A DNA stretch of 64,000 nucleotides from Zizania palustris (GCA_019279435.1 JAAALK010000080.1:94898311-94962310); one strand, 5' to 3'. Shown: positions 24,310 to 35,349, counted from the first letter of the stretch. The notes: generated from the letters alone by a model not told the origin. Numbers and translations: made by a program.

Positions 24310-24311
24310 AC

Positions 24312-25245
24312 TGATGGGAGATTGGTCCCGATCTTCCGCTAGGTAAAGGATAACTTGGGTTGGTGGAGAATCTCGACGTTGGCGATCCAAGGCTCCGGTC
24401 CGGCGGATCTAAACCTTGCAATCGTTACACCACTGTTTCCGTTGGTTATCAACCACGCAGGACGCGATTGACCTCGCCACGAAGGCTAATTCCTACAAGC
24501 GAACCCAAGAACACAAGCAAGAACAGGAAGGATACAAGTCGAATGCCAAATCACAGACAAACGATGATAAGGTGAGGTTTCACAAACGCCAATGCAGCAG
24601 CCAATCGGTCCGGTGCAAGAGGCGGGATCTAAACACACAAGTGTAGATGCAAACAAAGCAAAACCTAACCCTAAAGGCAGCTGGAGTGAGTTATATAGGG
24701 CGTGGGCAGCCTGTGGAAGGCGAACAGACTCAGTAGAAGGTGAACAGACTCAGACTATGGGCTAGAAGGCGAACAGACTTGGACTATGGGCCAACACGGC
24801 CCAGTTCTGTCATGCAGGACTGTTTTAAACACACAGGTCGACTCGAGACTCCAAATGAGACGAATCCAACGGCAAACGATCCGTCTTCTCCTCAGCTTTC
24901 CAAAAAGTCCAAGAACGCGCCAATCGGACTTCGTATGAGGAAGTTATGCCCATTTTGGTGCAAGGTGGTCGATGTAGTCCGAACCAGCGAATTCTTGACT
25001 TCAAGTCATCCGTGCGACTTCCGTCTTCAACTCCAACTCTCTTATTCCATCTGCCCATGTTCCTAAGCAACAACATATCACTAGTATTCAGTAGCATCCC
25101 ATCCAAACAAATATTAACATAGTTGCTAAGGAAAGAATTAACCTCATGGTTCAAGCGACGGGCACGGGCGCGTGTGATTGGTCCTAGTAATTGAATTGTA
25201 GGTGGAGGCTCCATGTGTGTATAATGTGAAGTGATGTCCTCATCA
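24312..25245 (-). repeat. 5' LTR of chromovirus-like element
   Basis: 934 bp, coding-strand ends TGATGAGGAC...CCCATCA. Its first part encodes the conserved polyprotein tail GPITRARARRLNHEV. A probable TATA (TATATA) lies at 24697-24692. It is about 23 bp longer than the solo copies, mostly from a partly duplicated GAACAGACTC stretch near 24720-24775. Confidence 0.85.
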
Positions 25246-25734
25246 TGTTGGTCCGACCAGCCAAATTGCCCCAGTCCAACCGACCTGTGTCGCGCCATCA
25301 TCTATCGTGCTGGCACACCGCGGTTCGACCGGCAGCCTAAGGCCGGTCTGACCGAGCTTCGTAGGGGACCCCAGAAACCCTCCGCACCAAAGGTATTTTT
25401 TGCGCCGGAGGTATACTCACGCCGGAGCCCACCTTCGCATCAGAGGAACCCTTTGCACCAGAGTACTCCTTGTCCCCTTCGGCCACCAGCGGTTTGACCG
25501 GAGGTATAATCTCGATTCGACGGGTCGAATGGTACCCTTCGGCGAACACTTCGAAACCTAGGCCAAAACCCCCTTTGGCCAACCCTTCGCATCGCCGGTC
25601 CGACCGGTGGCATAGAGTCGGTCTGACCGAACCCCCTAGCCAGTCTGACCGCTTGTTAGGCTTTGGTCCAACCGGCCTTGTTCTGGCCAATTGGGTTCAA
25701 TTAGGTTTTTATCATTTTTAGTTATTTTCCAACA
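25246..25734 (+). repeat. Probable 5' LTR of a plus-strand Tat-like element
   Basis: Bounded by TGTTGG (25246) and CCAACA (25734), 489 bp. It is rich in palindromic GGTCTGACCG/CCGGTCCGACCGG motifs. A candidate PBS lies 44 bp further on. Only this LTR end and a short leader survive, so the call rests on structure. Confidence 0.5.
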
Positions 25735-26061
25735 CTTCGGTTAATTGAGTAATTTTAGATTAATATTATTTGATTGCCTGGCGACTCCGTTATCCTTTTA
25801 CCACGGTTTAAGGATTGTCGGAACACGATGTCAATGTCTCAAGACATTTTTGGATTGTCGAACCGGCCCAAGTGCAGGGGCACGTTTTCGTGTTAACAGT
25901 AATCTTTCCACTTTTGCTTGGCGAACTCTCATTTTTTCTTGGTGGCATTCCTCAATCTGTGATCTGATGTTCTTTTCTTATTCTTTTTCAGCCGGCGCCA
26001 ACAATGCATCCTGCTGCACATACCCCGGCTGCTATCGATGCGACTCTGCTAGCTCAGCTAC
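25735..26061 (+). other. Leader and possible gag start of the Tat-like element
   Basis: TGGCGACTCCGTTA at 25779-25792 resembles PBS sequences used by Tat-lineage elements. An ATG at about 26004 opens a frame (HPAAHTPAAIDATLLAQL) that is interrupted by the CACTA insertion at 26062 and would resume at 35214. Too short to identify. There are no other features in these 327 bases. Confidence 0.4.
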
Positions 26062-26470
26062 CACTACTAGAAAACACCCCCTGTAGCTACGCCAGAATTA
26101 GGGTCTAGACACGCTTTATTTCATCTCTATGTCAATATAGACACGCTTTCATAAAGCGTGTTAGAAGCGTCTTCGTACGTACCGCGTCAGACCTTGTAGA
26201 GATGAATTATTTATGCGTTGCTATGAAAGAAAGAGACAGTCTATAAACACGTTATTTGCATATCTATAAAGTTAGATACAGTTTAGTAGACACATGTATA
26301 AAATGTCTGTAGTGATGTAGTTACGTAGCATTGTGACATTTCATTCACGTTAATAAATGTAGATACAATTTATAGATACATATACAAATTATGTCTAATA
26401 ATATAGATGCGTTTTATAAGGACGTCGTATTGCGCAGTAATAAGTATAGAGACGAATTTGTAGAGGGCGG
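26062..26470. repeat. Left terminal and subterminal repeats of CACTA
   Basis: The inverted repeat (CACTACTAGAAAACAC) is followed by many short copies of AGACACGCTTT, ATAGATAC and AAGCGTG in both orientations. In En/Spm elements such subterminal repeats bind the accessory protein; that role here is inferred. Confidence 0.8.
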
Positions 26471-26474
26471 AATG

Positions 26475-26606
26475 TGACGTGGCAGATGATGTGGCACGTG
26501 ATGTGGCACATGACGTGGAAGATGACGTGGCGGATGATGTGGCAAATTACGTGGAAGATGACGTGGCGATTGACATGGCACGTGACATGGCGGATGATAT
26601 GGCAGG
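26475..26606. repeat. Eleven tandem 12-bp units in the CACTA subterminal region
   Basis: Eleven consecutive 12-mers with no spacing change, consensus TGAYGTGGCRNA, each carrying ACGTGG or a one-base variant. A twelfth partial unit (TGACACG) follows. The 66-codon frame across it is only the repeat read as codons. Confidence 0.9.
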
Positions 26607-28095
26607 TGACACGTTTTGTATTAACACCACAATGCGTGTTAACAAATGTAGAAACAATATCATAGATACATTATAATTATGCATCTACGGATATAGACAT
26701 GTTTACAAGTTACATCACATTGTGTATTAAGAATTATAGAGACGGTTTATAGATACATATATTTTCATGTGTACTAATATATAATGATTTTTTATTTGCA
26801 TACATAATTGTAATATATATTTATATTTTATTATCAGATAATGTTTTATAAATAAATGATCTATTGGAAATAATTGACCAACAATTATTTGCTTCACCAA
26901 AAATATGGACCAATCAGAATACACAGACTACATATTGAAGTCAATCATTATTGCATTCCCTTGATCAGTATCAAGCCAATAAGGAAAAGTTGCTAACAAT
27001 TTCATTTCATTTGACAACTCTGTATCATAAACTTGAATCTTTGTAATACATATGCATAAATATTGTAAGAAAGCAATGCACATCATGGCAAATACAAATT
27101 TGGTACATGTATTTGCACGGGATGGCATTATTCATGCAAAAGCCTGTCCAAACTGAACATATGTTTAACTCTTGTTCAACAAAACTTCAGCATCATGGTC
27201 ACCAGGAGTGTTGGCTCATCATTTCAGTGTGAATCTTTTCCCTGTAAACCACATGGCTTCATGTTCTTGTACATAGCAAATTTCTCCTTTAGCTGCACTC
27301 GAGGACATCACAGATTGTACCCTAGAAATAATTGGCACAAAATAATCTATGACCTGAAAAATTATTAATATGTGTTAGTATATAACCCATGCCATAAATC
27401 ATATGTAGGGGGATGCAAAGTGGAAGTCGAAATGAAGTATCTTTCAGATATCAACATATTTTAGGGGAAAAGAAACATTGAATTTGCAAGTGTACTAATA
27501 GCAGCAACATCAATTGTCTTACCTAGCAAATAACCATAAATTGAACTGGAGCCAATTCAGGATAGGATGAAATGCAGCAAAGAAACTTATACATATGAGT
27601 GTTTCAGAGAATGAGTTTATCAAAAAACTGTAGTGAGGCCTAACAAATAAGGGGTGATAAATAAACATAATCTGATGAAGTTATATGGACAAATTTCAAT
27701 TATTCAAGCACAACAGAGAAAGGAAGCTAATAACATAATATAAGTAAATTGGTGATCAACATGAAATTAAATGGCAGGAAGACAAGAATGGTAAAGAAAA
27801 AACTAACCATTGAAACATTAGTCCTCTTGTCCACACCTTTCCATGAACTGTGCCAAGTGCATGGTACACTGTATGTAGGTCAATGGCCATAATATGAAAC
27901 CAAAAAAGCGAGCAAAGCAGATTTTCTATTTGGATAATAATTTGCAAATAAATGATATGATGAGTACTTTGAACCAACTAGTGCAGTAATTAAGTTATTG
28001 TGAACAAGACTATTGCCTTGCTAAAGAAACATAAAAATAGTGACTATCACACAAATATTTCTAAATTTATTTCACTAACAAATATAAACTATGCT
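26607..28095. other. 3' non-coding part of CACTA
   Basis: AT-rich. After further short ATAGATACAT-type repeats to about 26760 I see no coding signal, and nothing beyond short chance frames up to the stop of the TNP1-like gene at 28096. Confidence 0.6.
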
Positions 28096-29503
28096 TCATT
28101 GTCGATTCTTGCTGGTCTCCATTGTAATTTTCTTCACCTGCAATGGGGCATGAGGTTAGATGAATACCACAAGTTGAAGATATTACGGAATTGAAGGTTT
28201 ATTCTTTAAAAAAAGCTTACATGTGAACGGGGCCAAGGTATAGTATAGCCAATAGCATCTACTAGTTTACGAATCTCAAAAATAGGTCTAGGTATAAGCT
28301 CATCTCCTTTATTTCTAACATCAACGTTTTCAAGACCTTCAACATAAACCCCAACGTATTCCTTTCCAAGCATGGTTCCTCCAATCTCTCGTTTCCAATC
28401 AGTTGTCACCAACCGCGCTTTGGCCACAATTCTTCCTTTGTTTCTTAGGGAAATAAGATAGATTGGAGAACGGCTCTACCATTTTGCAAAACAAGAAGGT
28501 AAGATTTTGTAATTTAAATAATTTAATTACAAAAGAAACAAGCAGAATAGAAGCATACCGAATCAGATTGGCTCAAACTAGGGGCTTTAACTCTTCGAGT
28601 CCTCTAGAATAAACATAACTTATATTAGTCAAAATACATCATCAGTAAAATAAGTTCAGCCAATATAGATTAACATTGCAATGTTAGTCTAGACATACCA
28701 TGTTTGTCAATATGGGATCTTGGGAAATATTTGTGGCTGCATTAACATAGTTACCTTCATGAACAGAACTATGAATTTGTTCCTCCTGTAGTAAACAAGA
28801 GCCAAACAAGGAACATAACACAGTACTTATAAGCATGTTCAAATGTTGGGAATTAAATTACATAATTACTGTGAGATTTAGTTTGCATGATGTACTGCAT
28901 ACCGTTGCAACCACATGGTCAGTAGGTAGAGGCATACGGTCTTCGGTGGATGTATCGTGCTGCAAAGTATAATAAACCATATTACATAATCCATTAGTAT
29001 AAACTTTAATAGTAATGATGTAGATGAGTACACATGACAGAAAGTAGGTGATGTATTACCTGCACTTCATTTGTCGGAGAGTGCACATTACCAATTGTGT
29101 GTGCAGCGCTGTCATCACTATGAATTTCTGGTTCTACAGGTTCATCCTTGAAAAAAAACAAGTAAGAGAAGGAGGGCTTACTTGTAATCACTGCTATCAA
29201 TGAGAAAAAATATGTAGTTGCCATTCTGAAAAAGAAACAAATGCTTACTTCATCATCATGTAGATTGGCTACCATTTCTTTTATGAAATCCTCTTCAGGA
29301 AACTTTTTTATCATGAAACCAAGCCAGTGCTTCATGAAACCACCCATGCGTTTCATCTTATTCTCCATTTCATTTAGTTTATCTTGGTACCTTCTTTCTT
29401 CCGCAGTTTGAGTGACAAAAGTTAGACCTTGGGACACTCGAACTTCACTCCAGTACTTATCATCATAGTACCCTCGTGCTTTTAACTCCTTAGCAACTAT
29501 CCC
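28096..29503 (-). CDS. TNP1/En/Spm-like gene of CACTA, seven readable exons, 5' end unclear
   Basis: Exons on the minus strand: 29503-29249, 29146-29060, 28959-28903, 28785-28699, 28603-28559, 28475-28221, 28137-28096. Every intron has GT-AG ends and phase 0, and the spliced frame is open to a TGA at 28096. Exon 1 encodes YYDDKYWSEVRVSQGLTF and EERRYQDKLNEMENKMKRM, resembling the C-terminal part of Ptta/En/Spm transposase (PF03004). Exon 6 carries GRIVAKARLVTTDW, YVGVYVEG and IGYTIPWPRSH, matching TNP1/EN/SPM (PF03017). The product is presumed to bind subterminal repeats. Exon 1 abuts a tandem repeat and no start codon is evident, so the N terminus may be lost or lie further upstream. Confidence 0.75.
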
Positions 29504-30070
29504 ATTTCAAACTTTTACATCAACATTTTCAGAACTTTTACATCAACATTTCAGAACTACATTTCAGAACTTTTACATCAACATTTCAGAACTTTTACAT
29601 CAACATTTTCAGAACTTTTACATCAACATTTCAGAACTACATTTCAGAACTTTTACAATCAACATTTCAGAACTTTTACATCAACATTTCAGAACTTAAA
29701 AATTGAATACCAATTCATAACTTTTACTATGCAATCAATTCAGAACTGAATCAAGTTTACATTGTCAATAAAACATGGATTAAAAACTGAACTTTTACAC
29801 TATGCAATCAACATTTCAGAACTTTTACATCAACATTTCAGAACTTAAAAACTGAATACCAATTCATAACTTTTACTATGCAATCAATTCAGAACTGAAT
29901 CAAGTTTACATTGTCAATAAAACATGGATTAAAAACTGAACTTTACACTATGCAATCAACATTTCAGAACTTTTACATCAACATTTCAGAACTTAAAAAC
30001 TGAATACCAATTCATAACTTTTACTATGCAATCAATTCAGAACTGAATAAAGTTTACATTGTCAACTATG
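29504..30070. repeat. AT-rich minisatellite between the two CACTA genes
   Basis: Basic unit about 22 bp (AACTTTTACATCAACATTTCAG), embedded in longer units of roughly 130-150 bp that also hold CTATGCAATCAATTCAG and AATAAAACATGGATT. At least three long units are visible. The inverted copy at 60737-61307 has a different number and order of short units. Confidence 0.85.
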
Positions 30071-30074
30071 CAAT

Positions 30075-33000
30075 CTAATCTGTTTCTTCTTCCAACAATT
30101 CAGCACCCATGTCAAAATTATCACGTGGTATAACTTTCACCACGGTGTACCACGATTCAGCTCTTGGATCTTGGACATAAAATACTTGTTGCACTTGTGA
30201 AGAGAAGACAAAAGGATCATGCTCTAATTTTTGTCCTGTGTGTATCGTTCGAGAAAAATTCACAAGGGTAAATCCAAACTCATCTTTTCGTATCCCAGCC
30301 TGATGATGAACATCATACCATTCACCTTTGAAAAGCACTACCTTGTACTCTGCATATGACAATTCAATTATATCTGACAATCTACCATAATAATGCACAC
30401 CATCATGTGTGATGTTCACTATACCACTATTCTGTGTCAAGCGTGCAGCCTCACGGCTCATAGTGTGGAACCTAAAACCATTAATAGAGAATCCACTGCA
30501 TCTCACACCATATCTGCTAGGTTTTGCAGCCAATGCTCTAACCTTTGCCGTTATGCTTTTTCCATCCCCTAGGATAACCTGTTTGTACAAATGCATTTAA
30601 TTATATCCAATTCAGCTATTAATTAATAGTGTGTGCATACAATGCACCAATTTAAGATGTACACACCTTTTGCTCTAACCAATCAGGAAAGTGTTCATCG
30701 GTCAACTTCTCAATGGAACAAGGTGTCAAATTGGTTGATGGCCCCAGCTTGCTTTTCTCCTCTTCCAAGAACTCTCTACAAGAATAGGATCAGTGTCATG
30801 TCATCAATAAGTTACTACAAAATAACCAAAACCTGGAGAAATATAAGAACAGACCTACGTAAATCCTCAAGTTCATCGAAATGTCGCAAGACATATCTGT
30901 GTGCCTGAACAAGAACATGCTTATCAACTTTGACCACAATACACTTTCCAATTGGTTCACCAGCACTATCAAACAAGTACAAGCCTTTTTTTCATGAGAA
31001 GATTCAGGATTTCTAGATGGCCTAGTAAGACGAGTTGTTACTTCTAAAAATCTTGAACAAAAGTCCAAGCATTCCTCCATGCAATATCCTTCAGCAATTG
31101 ATCCTTCTGGGTGAGCTCTATTCTTGACAAGTGCCTTTAGCCGAACAAAAAACCTATATGCAAATATGCAATTATGAACATGTGTAAGTTGTCGAAATGA
31201 TTTATTGACAACAACAGTGCAAACTAAATGAAGTTTCATACCTTTCCATGGGGTACATCCATCGGTACTGAACAGGGCCACCATGTTTAACTTCTTCTAC
31301 CAAATGCACCATCAAATGCACGCTCACAGTAAAAAATGATGGCAGGAAAGTTCTTTCCATATCACATAGTGTCATCACAATACTCTCTTGAAGCTTTACC
31401 AACTCATCAACATCTATAACTTTGGAGCACAACATCTTGAAGAAATTAGATAGTTCAACAACTATCCTCATGACATCTTTGCTAGGGTAACAGGATCGGA
31501 GCACCACCGGTAGAATGTCATGTAGTAAAACATGATTGTCATGACTCTTAAGTCCACTTAATGTAAAGTCTTTCATGTTCACACACCTAGATATGTTTGA
31601 TGCATATCCATCAGGGGTCCTAAGGTTTTTTATTACTGAGCAAAGGATCTCCTTTTTCTCTCTAGACATGGTAAAAGGTGCATCAGGAATCATCTGCTTT
31701 CCATCATTATGTACAACAGGATGAAGATCCTCTCGAATTCTAAGTTCAACTAAATCTAGTCGTGCATTAAGGTCATCCTTTGTTTTATGACAAATAGCTA
31801 ACAAAGTCGAGATAAAGTTGTCGCTCACATTTTTCTCTAAGTGCATTACATCTAGATTGTGTCTTAATCTATTCTGTTCCCAATATGGTAGATTAAAGAA
31901 CACTGACCTCTTTTTCAACCAATCTTTAGGATTCTTCACCTCCTGACTAACACTCCCATTTGACTCATTATTTTGTCCTTTTGTTTTACGCTTGCGTTTC
32001 TTAGCACTTTCATCTGCCACTTCCTTATTCTTGCTTTTCTTCTTGTCCTTCTTTGCTATGCTCACCTTTTTCCCAAGCACAAACTCTCTCCCTTCTAACA
32101 TTTTAAGAATAGTGCTGACACTCATTGTTTTAGGTGCAAGTTCAGTCTCTATGGAGCCATCAAACTGCATCCTTTGCCTTCGGTATCTGTGGTTTTCTGG
32201 CAGCCATCGACGATGACCCATATAGCACGACTTTTTACCATGCTTCAGGCGAAATGATTTTGTCGCTGGACCACAAGCAGGACAGGCATATGTACCACCT
32301 GTGCTCCATCCACTTAGGTAACCTAATGCTGGAAAATCATTTATAGTCCACAAAAGTGCAGCTTTGAGATGGAACTCTTTTTTCGAAGAGGCATCAAATG
32401 TTTCAACTCCATCCCACAACAGTAAAAGCTCATCAATCAGGGGCTGCAAATATACATCTATATCATTACCAGGAGAATCTGGTCCAGGGATGATCATTGA
32501 CAACATGAAAGATGTTTGCTTCATGCAGATCCAAGGTGGTAGGTTGTAAGGAACGAGCATTACTGGCCATGTACTGTGCTTCAAATTCTGATTCCCAAAG
32601 GGGTTAAATCCATCACTTGCAAGACCAAGGCGTACATTTCGAGCATCTGCTGCAAATTCAGGATGCCTATCGTCAAATTCTTTCCAAGCTTCACCATCTG
32701 CTGGATGTCGTAGTTTTCCATCTTTTGTTCGTGCCTCCTCATGCCATCGCATATCATCTGAAGTTTTCGTCGTTGAAAATAACCTCTGGATCCTAGGTAT
32801 CAATGGAAAATACCGTAACACTTTTGTTGGTTTCCTTTTCCCCTTTGGTTTAGCTGATGACAAATTCTCTTTAACAACTTTCCAACGAGAGCTCCCGCAC
32901 ACATGGCAAACATCGTTTTTGGCATGTTCACCTCTAAAAAGCATGCAATCTTTGGGGCAAGCATGGATTTTCACATAATCAAGACCTAGTCCACGTATGA

Positions 33001-33691
33001 TTTTCTTCGCTTCATAATATGTCTTAGGCAGATTTGCTTCACGAGGTAGCACGGCAGATAGTAGACCCAATAGTGATGCAAATGATTCTTGTGACCAACC
33101 ATGTAAGCACTTCAAGTGATATAAGTGCACCAAAAAAGACAACCTTGAGTACTTACAATCAGGGTATAACCTTACGTGTGCATCCTTTAAGAATCTTGCA
33201 TATATATTATGATCCCTCCTCGAATCATCGCCTTCACTTGAATTCACATTAATATCCTCTAGGGCATTATGTTCCATACATGCAAATCTTGCCTGAAAAT
33301 CATCTGCCTCACCTTCAAGCATTCCCGCAGCCCTACCAAATGCAGCATGTAGTAGTTCTTCAATGCTATCCGATCCTCTGTCCCGGTGACCTTGTACTAT
33401 ACCCGTGGCAGACAATGTGGTCATATTAGGCACATCATCAAATGCAATTGTGGGTCTTTCATAATTCTCACCATGATGAACCCAAGAGGTTTAACCTTGA
33501 AGAATACCGTCACACCTCAGATGTGTCTTAACTTCATCACGAGTCTGGTTTATTCTATTCTTACACTTTTTACATGGACACAGTATCTCGCTGTCAGGTG
33601 GAAGGTCCTGATAAGCAAAATTCAAAAATTCCTCAACACCATCTTCATATGAAGTCTCCCGTCTAGATTTTTTCATCCAACTTCTATCCAT
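30075..33691 (-). pseudogene. CACTA TNP2-like transposase gene, four exons, one stop and one frameshift
   Basis: Exons: 33691-31242, 31153-30855, 30775-30667, 30578-30075, all GT-AG. Start MDRSWM is the usual start of this family. Domains: transposase-associated domain (PF13963, residues 1-66 with CPCKKC), Transposase_21/tnp2 (PF02992; LYPDCKYSRLSFLVHLYHLK, CPKDC...CHVCG, LASDGFNPFG), DUF4218 (PF13960; GLKSHDNHVLLHDILP, HGGPVQYRWMYPMERY at the exon 1 end) and DUF4216 (PF13952; exon 4). It would cut and join the element ends. An in-frame TAA at 33493-33491 separates domain 1 from the rest, and exon 2 lacks one base in a T7 run near 30986-30992. A restart at 33433 could give the 743-codon main frame. 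Confidence 0.92.
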
Positions 33692-34184
33692 CACCCTATG
33701 TAAGCACATGTGGAATTTAAATCAAACAAATCATGCTTAATTTAAAAGACAGTTACATTACAGCAAATGCTTCAAGAAATCAAACCACGACAACAAATAA
33801 CAAGGAAGCTCAATCATATCATACATTTACATTACAGCATGGTTGTAAAAAAATGTAACAACAATTTACCAACTGTGAGCATGGACTGGCCCTTAATTTG
33901 AGGATATATTCACTAGCTTTCTTCCCCAATTAAACCCCTCGGAGAATACACATGGACTTAAAGTCCAATAATCCATCATCTAAATGATGTTGCTCCTTTT
34001 TTAAACTCGATTTGATAATTGACGACAGTGCACACATATACTACACTAGTACAGGGAAAAAATGGGTCTCCATTGTACAGAGAAGCAAACATCCAAGCAG
34101 TTGTAGGTGGAGGATCGAGCAACAGGGCAACCGACCTGGTGTATGTTGATGATGACGATGACCTGGGCGACCTATGAATCTCGG
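33692..34184. other. 5' untranslated or intron region of the CACTA transposase
   Basis: AT-rich, no coding signal. It separates the start codon from the GC-rich segment. CT at 33703-33704 is AG on the coding strand just before the MCLHRV reading, so an intron acceptor there is possible. Confidence 0.4.
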
Positions 34185-34460
34185 TGGCACGTCTCGTGAA
34201 CAGAGAGAGGGAGGGGAGGTGCGGCGGAGGGAGGGGCGCGGCTGTGAGGCGGAGGGAGGGGCGGTGCGGCGGAGGGAGGAGCGGCGCGGCGGAGTGACCA
34301 GAGGGAGGGGCGGTTCGGCACAGTACGCGGAGTGAGGGGCAGTGCGATGCAATGCGCGGAGGGAGGGAGCGACGCGTTGCGTCTCCGGTGGCGGCGTGGG
34401 CTGATGAGGCCGACCAGGAGGCGGCACGGCGCGTTCGAGGGAGGGCACGGCAGTGGCTGC
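34185..34460 (-). repeat. GC-rich G/A tandem repeat near the CACTA 5' end
   Basis: Imperfect units of about 20 bp built on GGAGGGAGGGGCGGTGCGGC, very rich in CpG, in an otherwise AT-rich element. The position, between the terminal repeats and the transposase start, matches the GC-rich untranslated first exon/control region known in En/Spm. The inverted copy (56400-56640) lacks about 45 bp of it. Confidence 0.65.
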
Positions 34461-34557
34461 GCTAAAACAGGATAAAACATGATTGTGATTCAGTTTTAAT
34501 AGTGGCAGATGCTAATAATATGTTTATATGGTTTGTCCAGTGAATAGATCACAAATA

Positions 34558-34627
34558 TGCTCCTAACTCAATGGTAAGGCTGCGTTGCTCTAAAGCTCTC
34601 AACCCGGGTTCAAGTCCAATGAGGCAC
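34558..34627 (+). other. Degenerate tRNA-like sequence with A and B boxes
   Basis: TAACTCAATGG (34564-34574) resembles a Pol III A box and GGTTCAAGTCC (34607-34617) fits the B-box consensus GGTTCRANYCC exactly, 33 bp downstream. The ends TGCTCCT and GAGGCA pair only partly and the T stem is poor, so it is a decayed tRNA or tRNA-derived remnant, not a functional gene. The same sequence is inverted at 56233-56301. Confidence 0.4.
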
Positions 34628-34639
34628 ATTTTTTTTAAT

Positions 34640-35210
34640 TTCAGTTGTACACAATTTTTAGTACATGCTATTTATGCTTATAAGCATGTCAAACTTTGTA
34701 TCAATTTGTATAGATGCTTATAAGCATCTATACCTAGCTATAAACAATTTTTTGATACGCTTTAAACTGTGTCAAGAGGATAATGACACCTCAAAGCGCG
34801 TCTATGTCCGTGTCAGTTTTTTTATGGTTATTTGATACGCTTTACAACTAATCTACATGCTTTTTCGCGGTTGACAGCATGTTATACTTTGTATCAATTC
34901 GCTACGCTTTTCAAATCATGTTAGAAAGCATCTATACCTAGCTATAAACAAATGTTTCATACGCTTTACAATGTCTCTATGGGATAATGATGCTTTAAAT
35001 TGTGTCTAACTTCGTGTCCTTTTGAGACGACTTCAATAGCGTGTTAAAAATATCTTTATATGACTAATAACACTATAAGCGTGTCTAATATCGTGACAAT
35101 CGGACACATTTTTAAAATCGTGTCAAAAAAACATCTTTACATGTCGACGTAGAGATGCTTTTAATGGCGTTACTACTACAGCGTATCTACAGGGGGGTTT
35201 TCTAGTAGTG
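34640..35210. repeat. Right subterminal and terminal repeats of CACTA
   Basis: Many copies of GATACGCTTT, GCTTATAAGCATCTATAC, CGTGTC and related 8-12-mers in both directions, ending in the inverted repeat GTTTTCTAGTAGTG. These are counterparts of the left-end repeats. Confidence 0.8.
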
Positions 35211-35213
35211 TAC

Positions 35214-35349
35214 GTGCGTCCTAGTTATGTGACGCCTGTTTTCGCTCCGGTGCTGATTTGTCTTCAATCTCTTCTAGCCTTCCCCGGACACTGCATTAGA
35301 CTAGCCGGCGGACGACCCAAGCCACGCCCAACTGGTTATGGTAACTAGA
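35214..35349 (+). other. Right remainder of the Tat-like leader split by CACTA
   Basis: Follows the TAC duplication. It continues the host sequence of 26061 and ends where the Sirevirus LTR starts at 35350. No identifiable domain. Confidence 0.4.

Larger units (their letters stand above)
23926..25245 (-). mobile_element. Chromovirus-like Ty3/gypsy fragment: leader, PBS and 5' LTR
   Basis: The LTR (24312-25245) is followed on the coding strand by a 2-base spacer, the PBS and about 370 bp of leader without coding signal. Gag and pol are missing because Tat pol begins at about 23925. The LTR family is the same as the 911-bp solo LTRs at 35936 and 54011. I call it chromovirus-like only from the polyprotein tail encoded in the LTR, so the lineage is uncertain. 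Confidence 0.65.
26062..35210 (-). mobile_element. Complete CACTA (En/Spm) transposon, 9149 bp
   Basis: Terminal inverted repeats CACTACTAGAAAAC at both ends, flanked by a 3-bp target duplication TAC (26059-26061 and 35211-35213), exactly as expected for CACTA elements. Inside, on the minus strand, are a TNP2-like transposase gene (33691-30075) and a TNP1-like gene (29503-28096). Subterminal regions at both ends are full of short repeats. The transposase has an in-frame stop and a frameshift, so this copy cannot supply its own TNP2, but its ends look mobilisable. Confidence 0.95.

Noticed and set aside
26474..26676. Frame reading as repeated Asp/Val/Ala peptide
   Set aside because: It is the translation of the 12-bp tandem repeat, with no conserved start and no sign of selection.
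29504..30070. CRISPR-like spaced repeat array
   Set aside because: Units are contiguous and nested with no unique spacers, in a plant transposon; it is a minisatellite.
34558..34627. Functional tRNA gene
   Set aside because: Acceptor and T stems pair poorly and the anticodon arm cannot be drawn convincingly.
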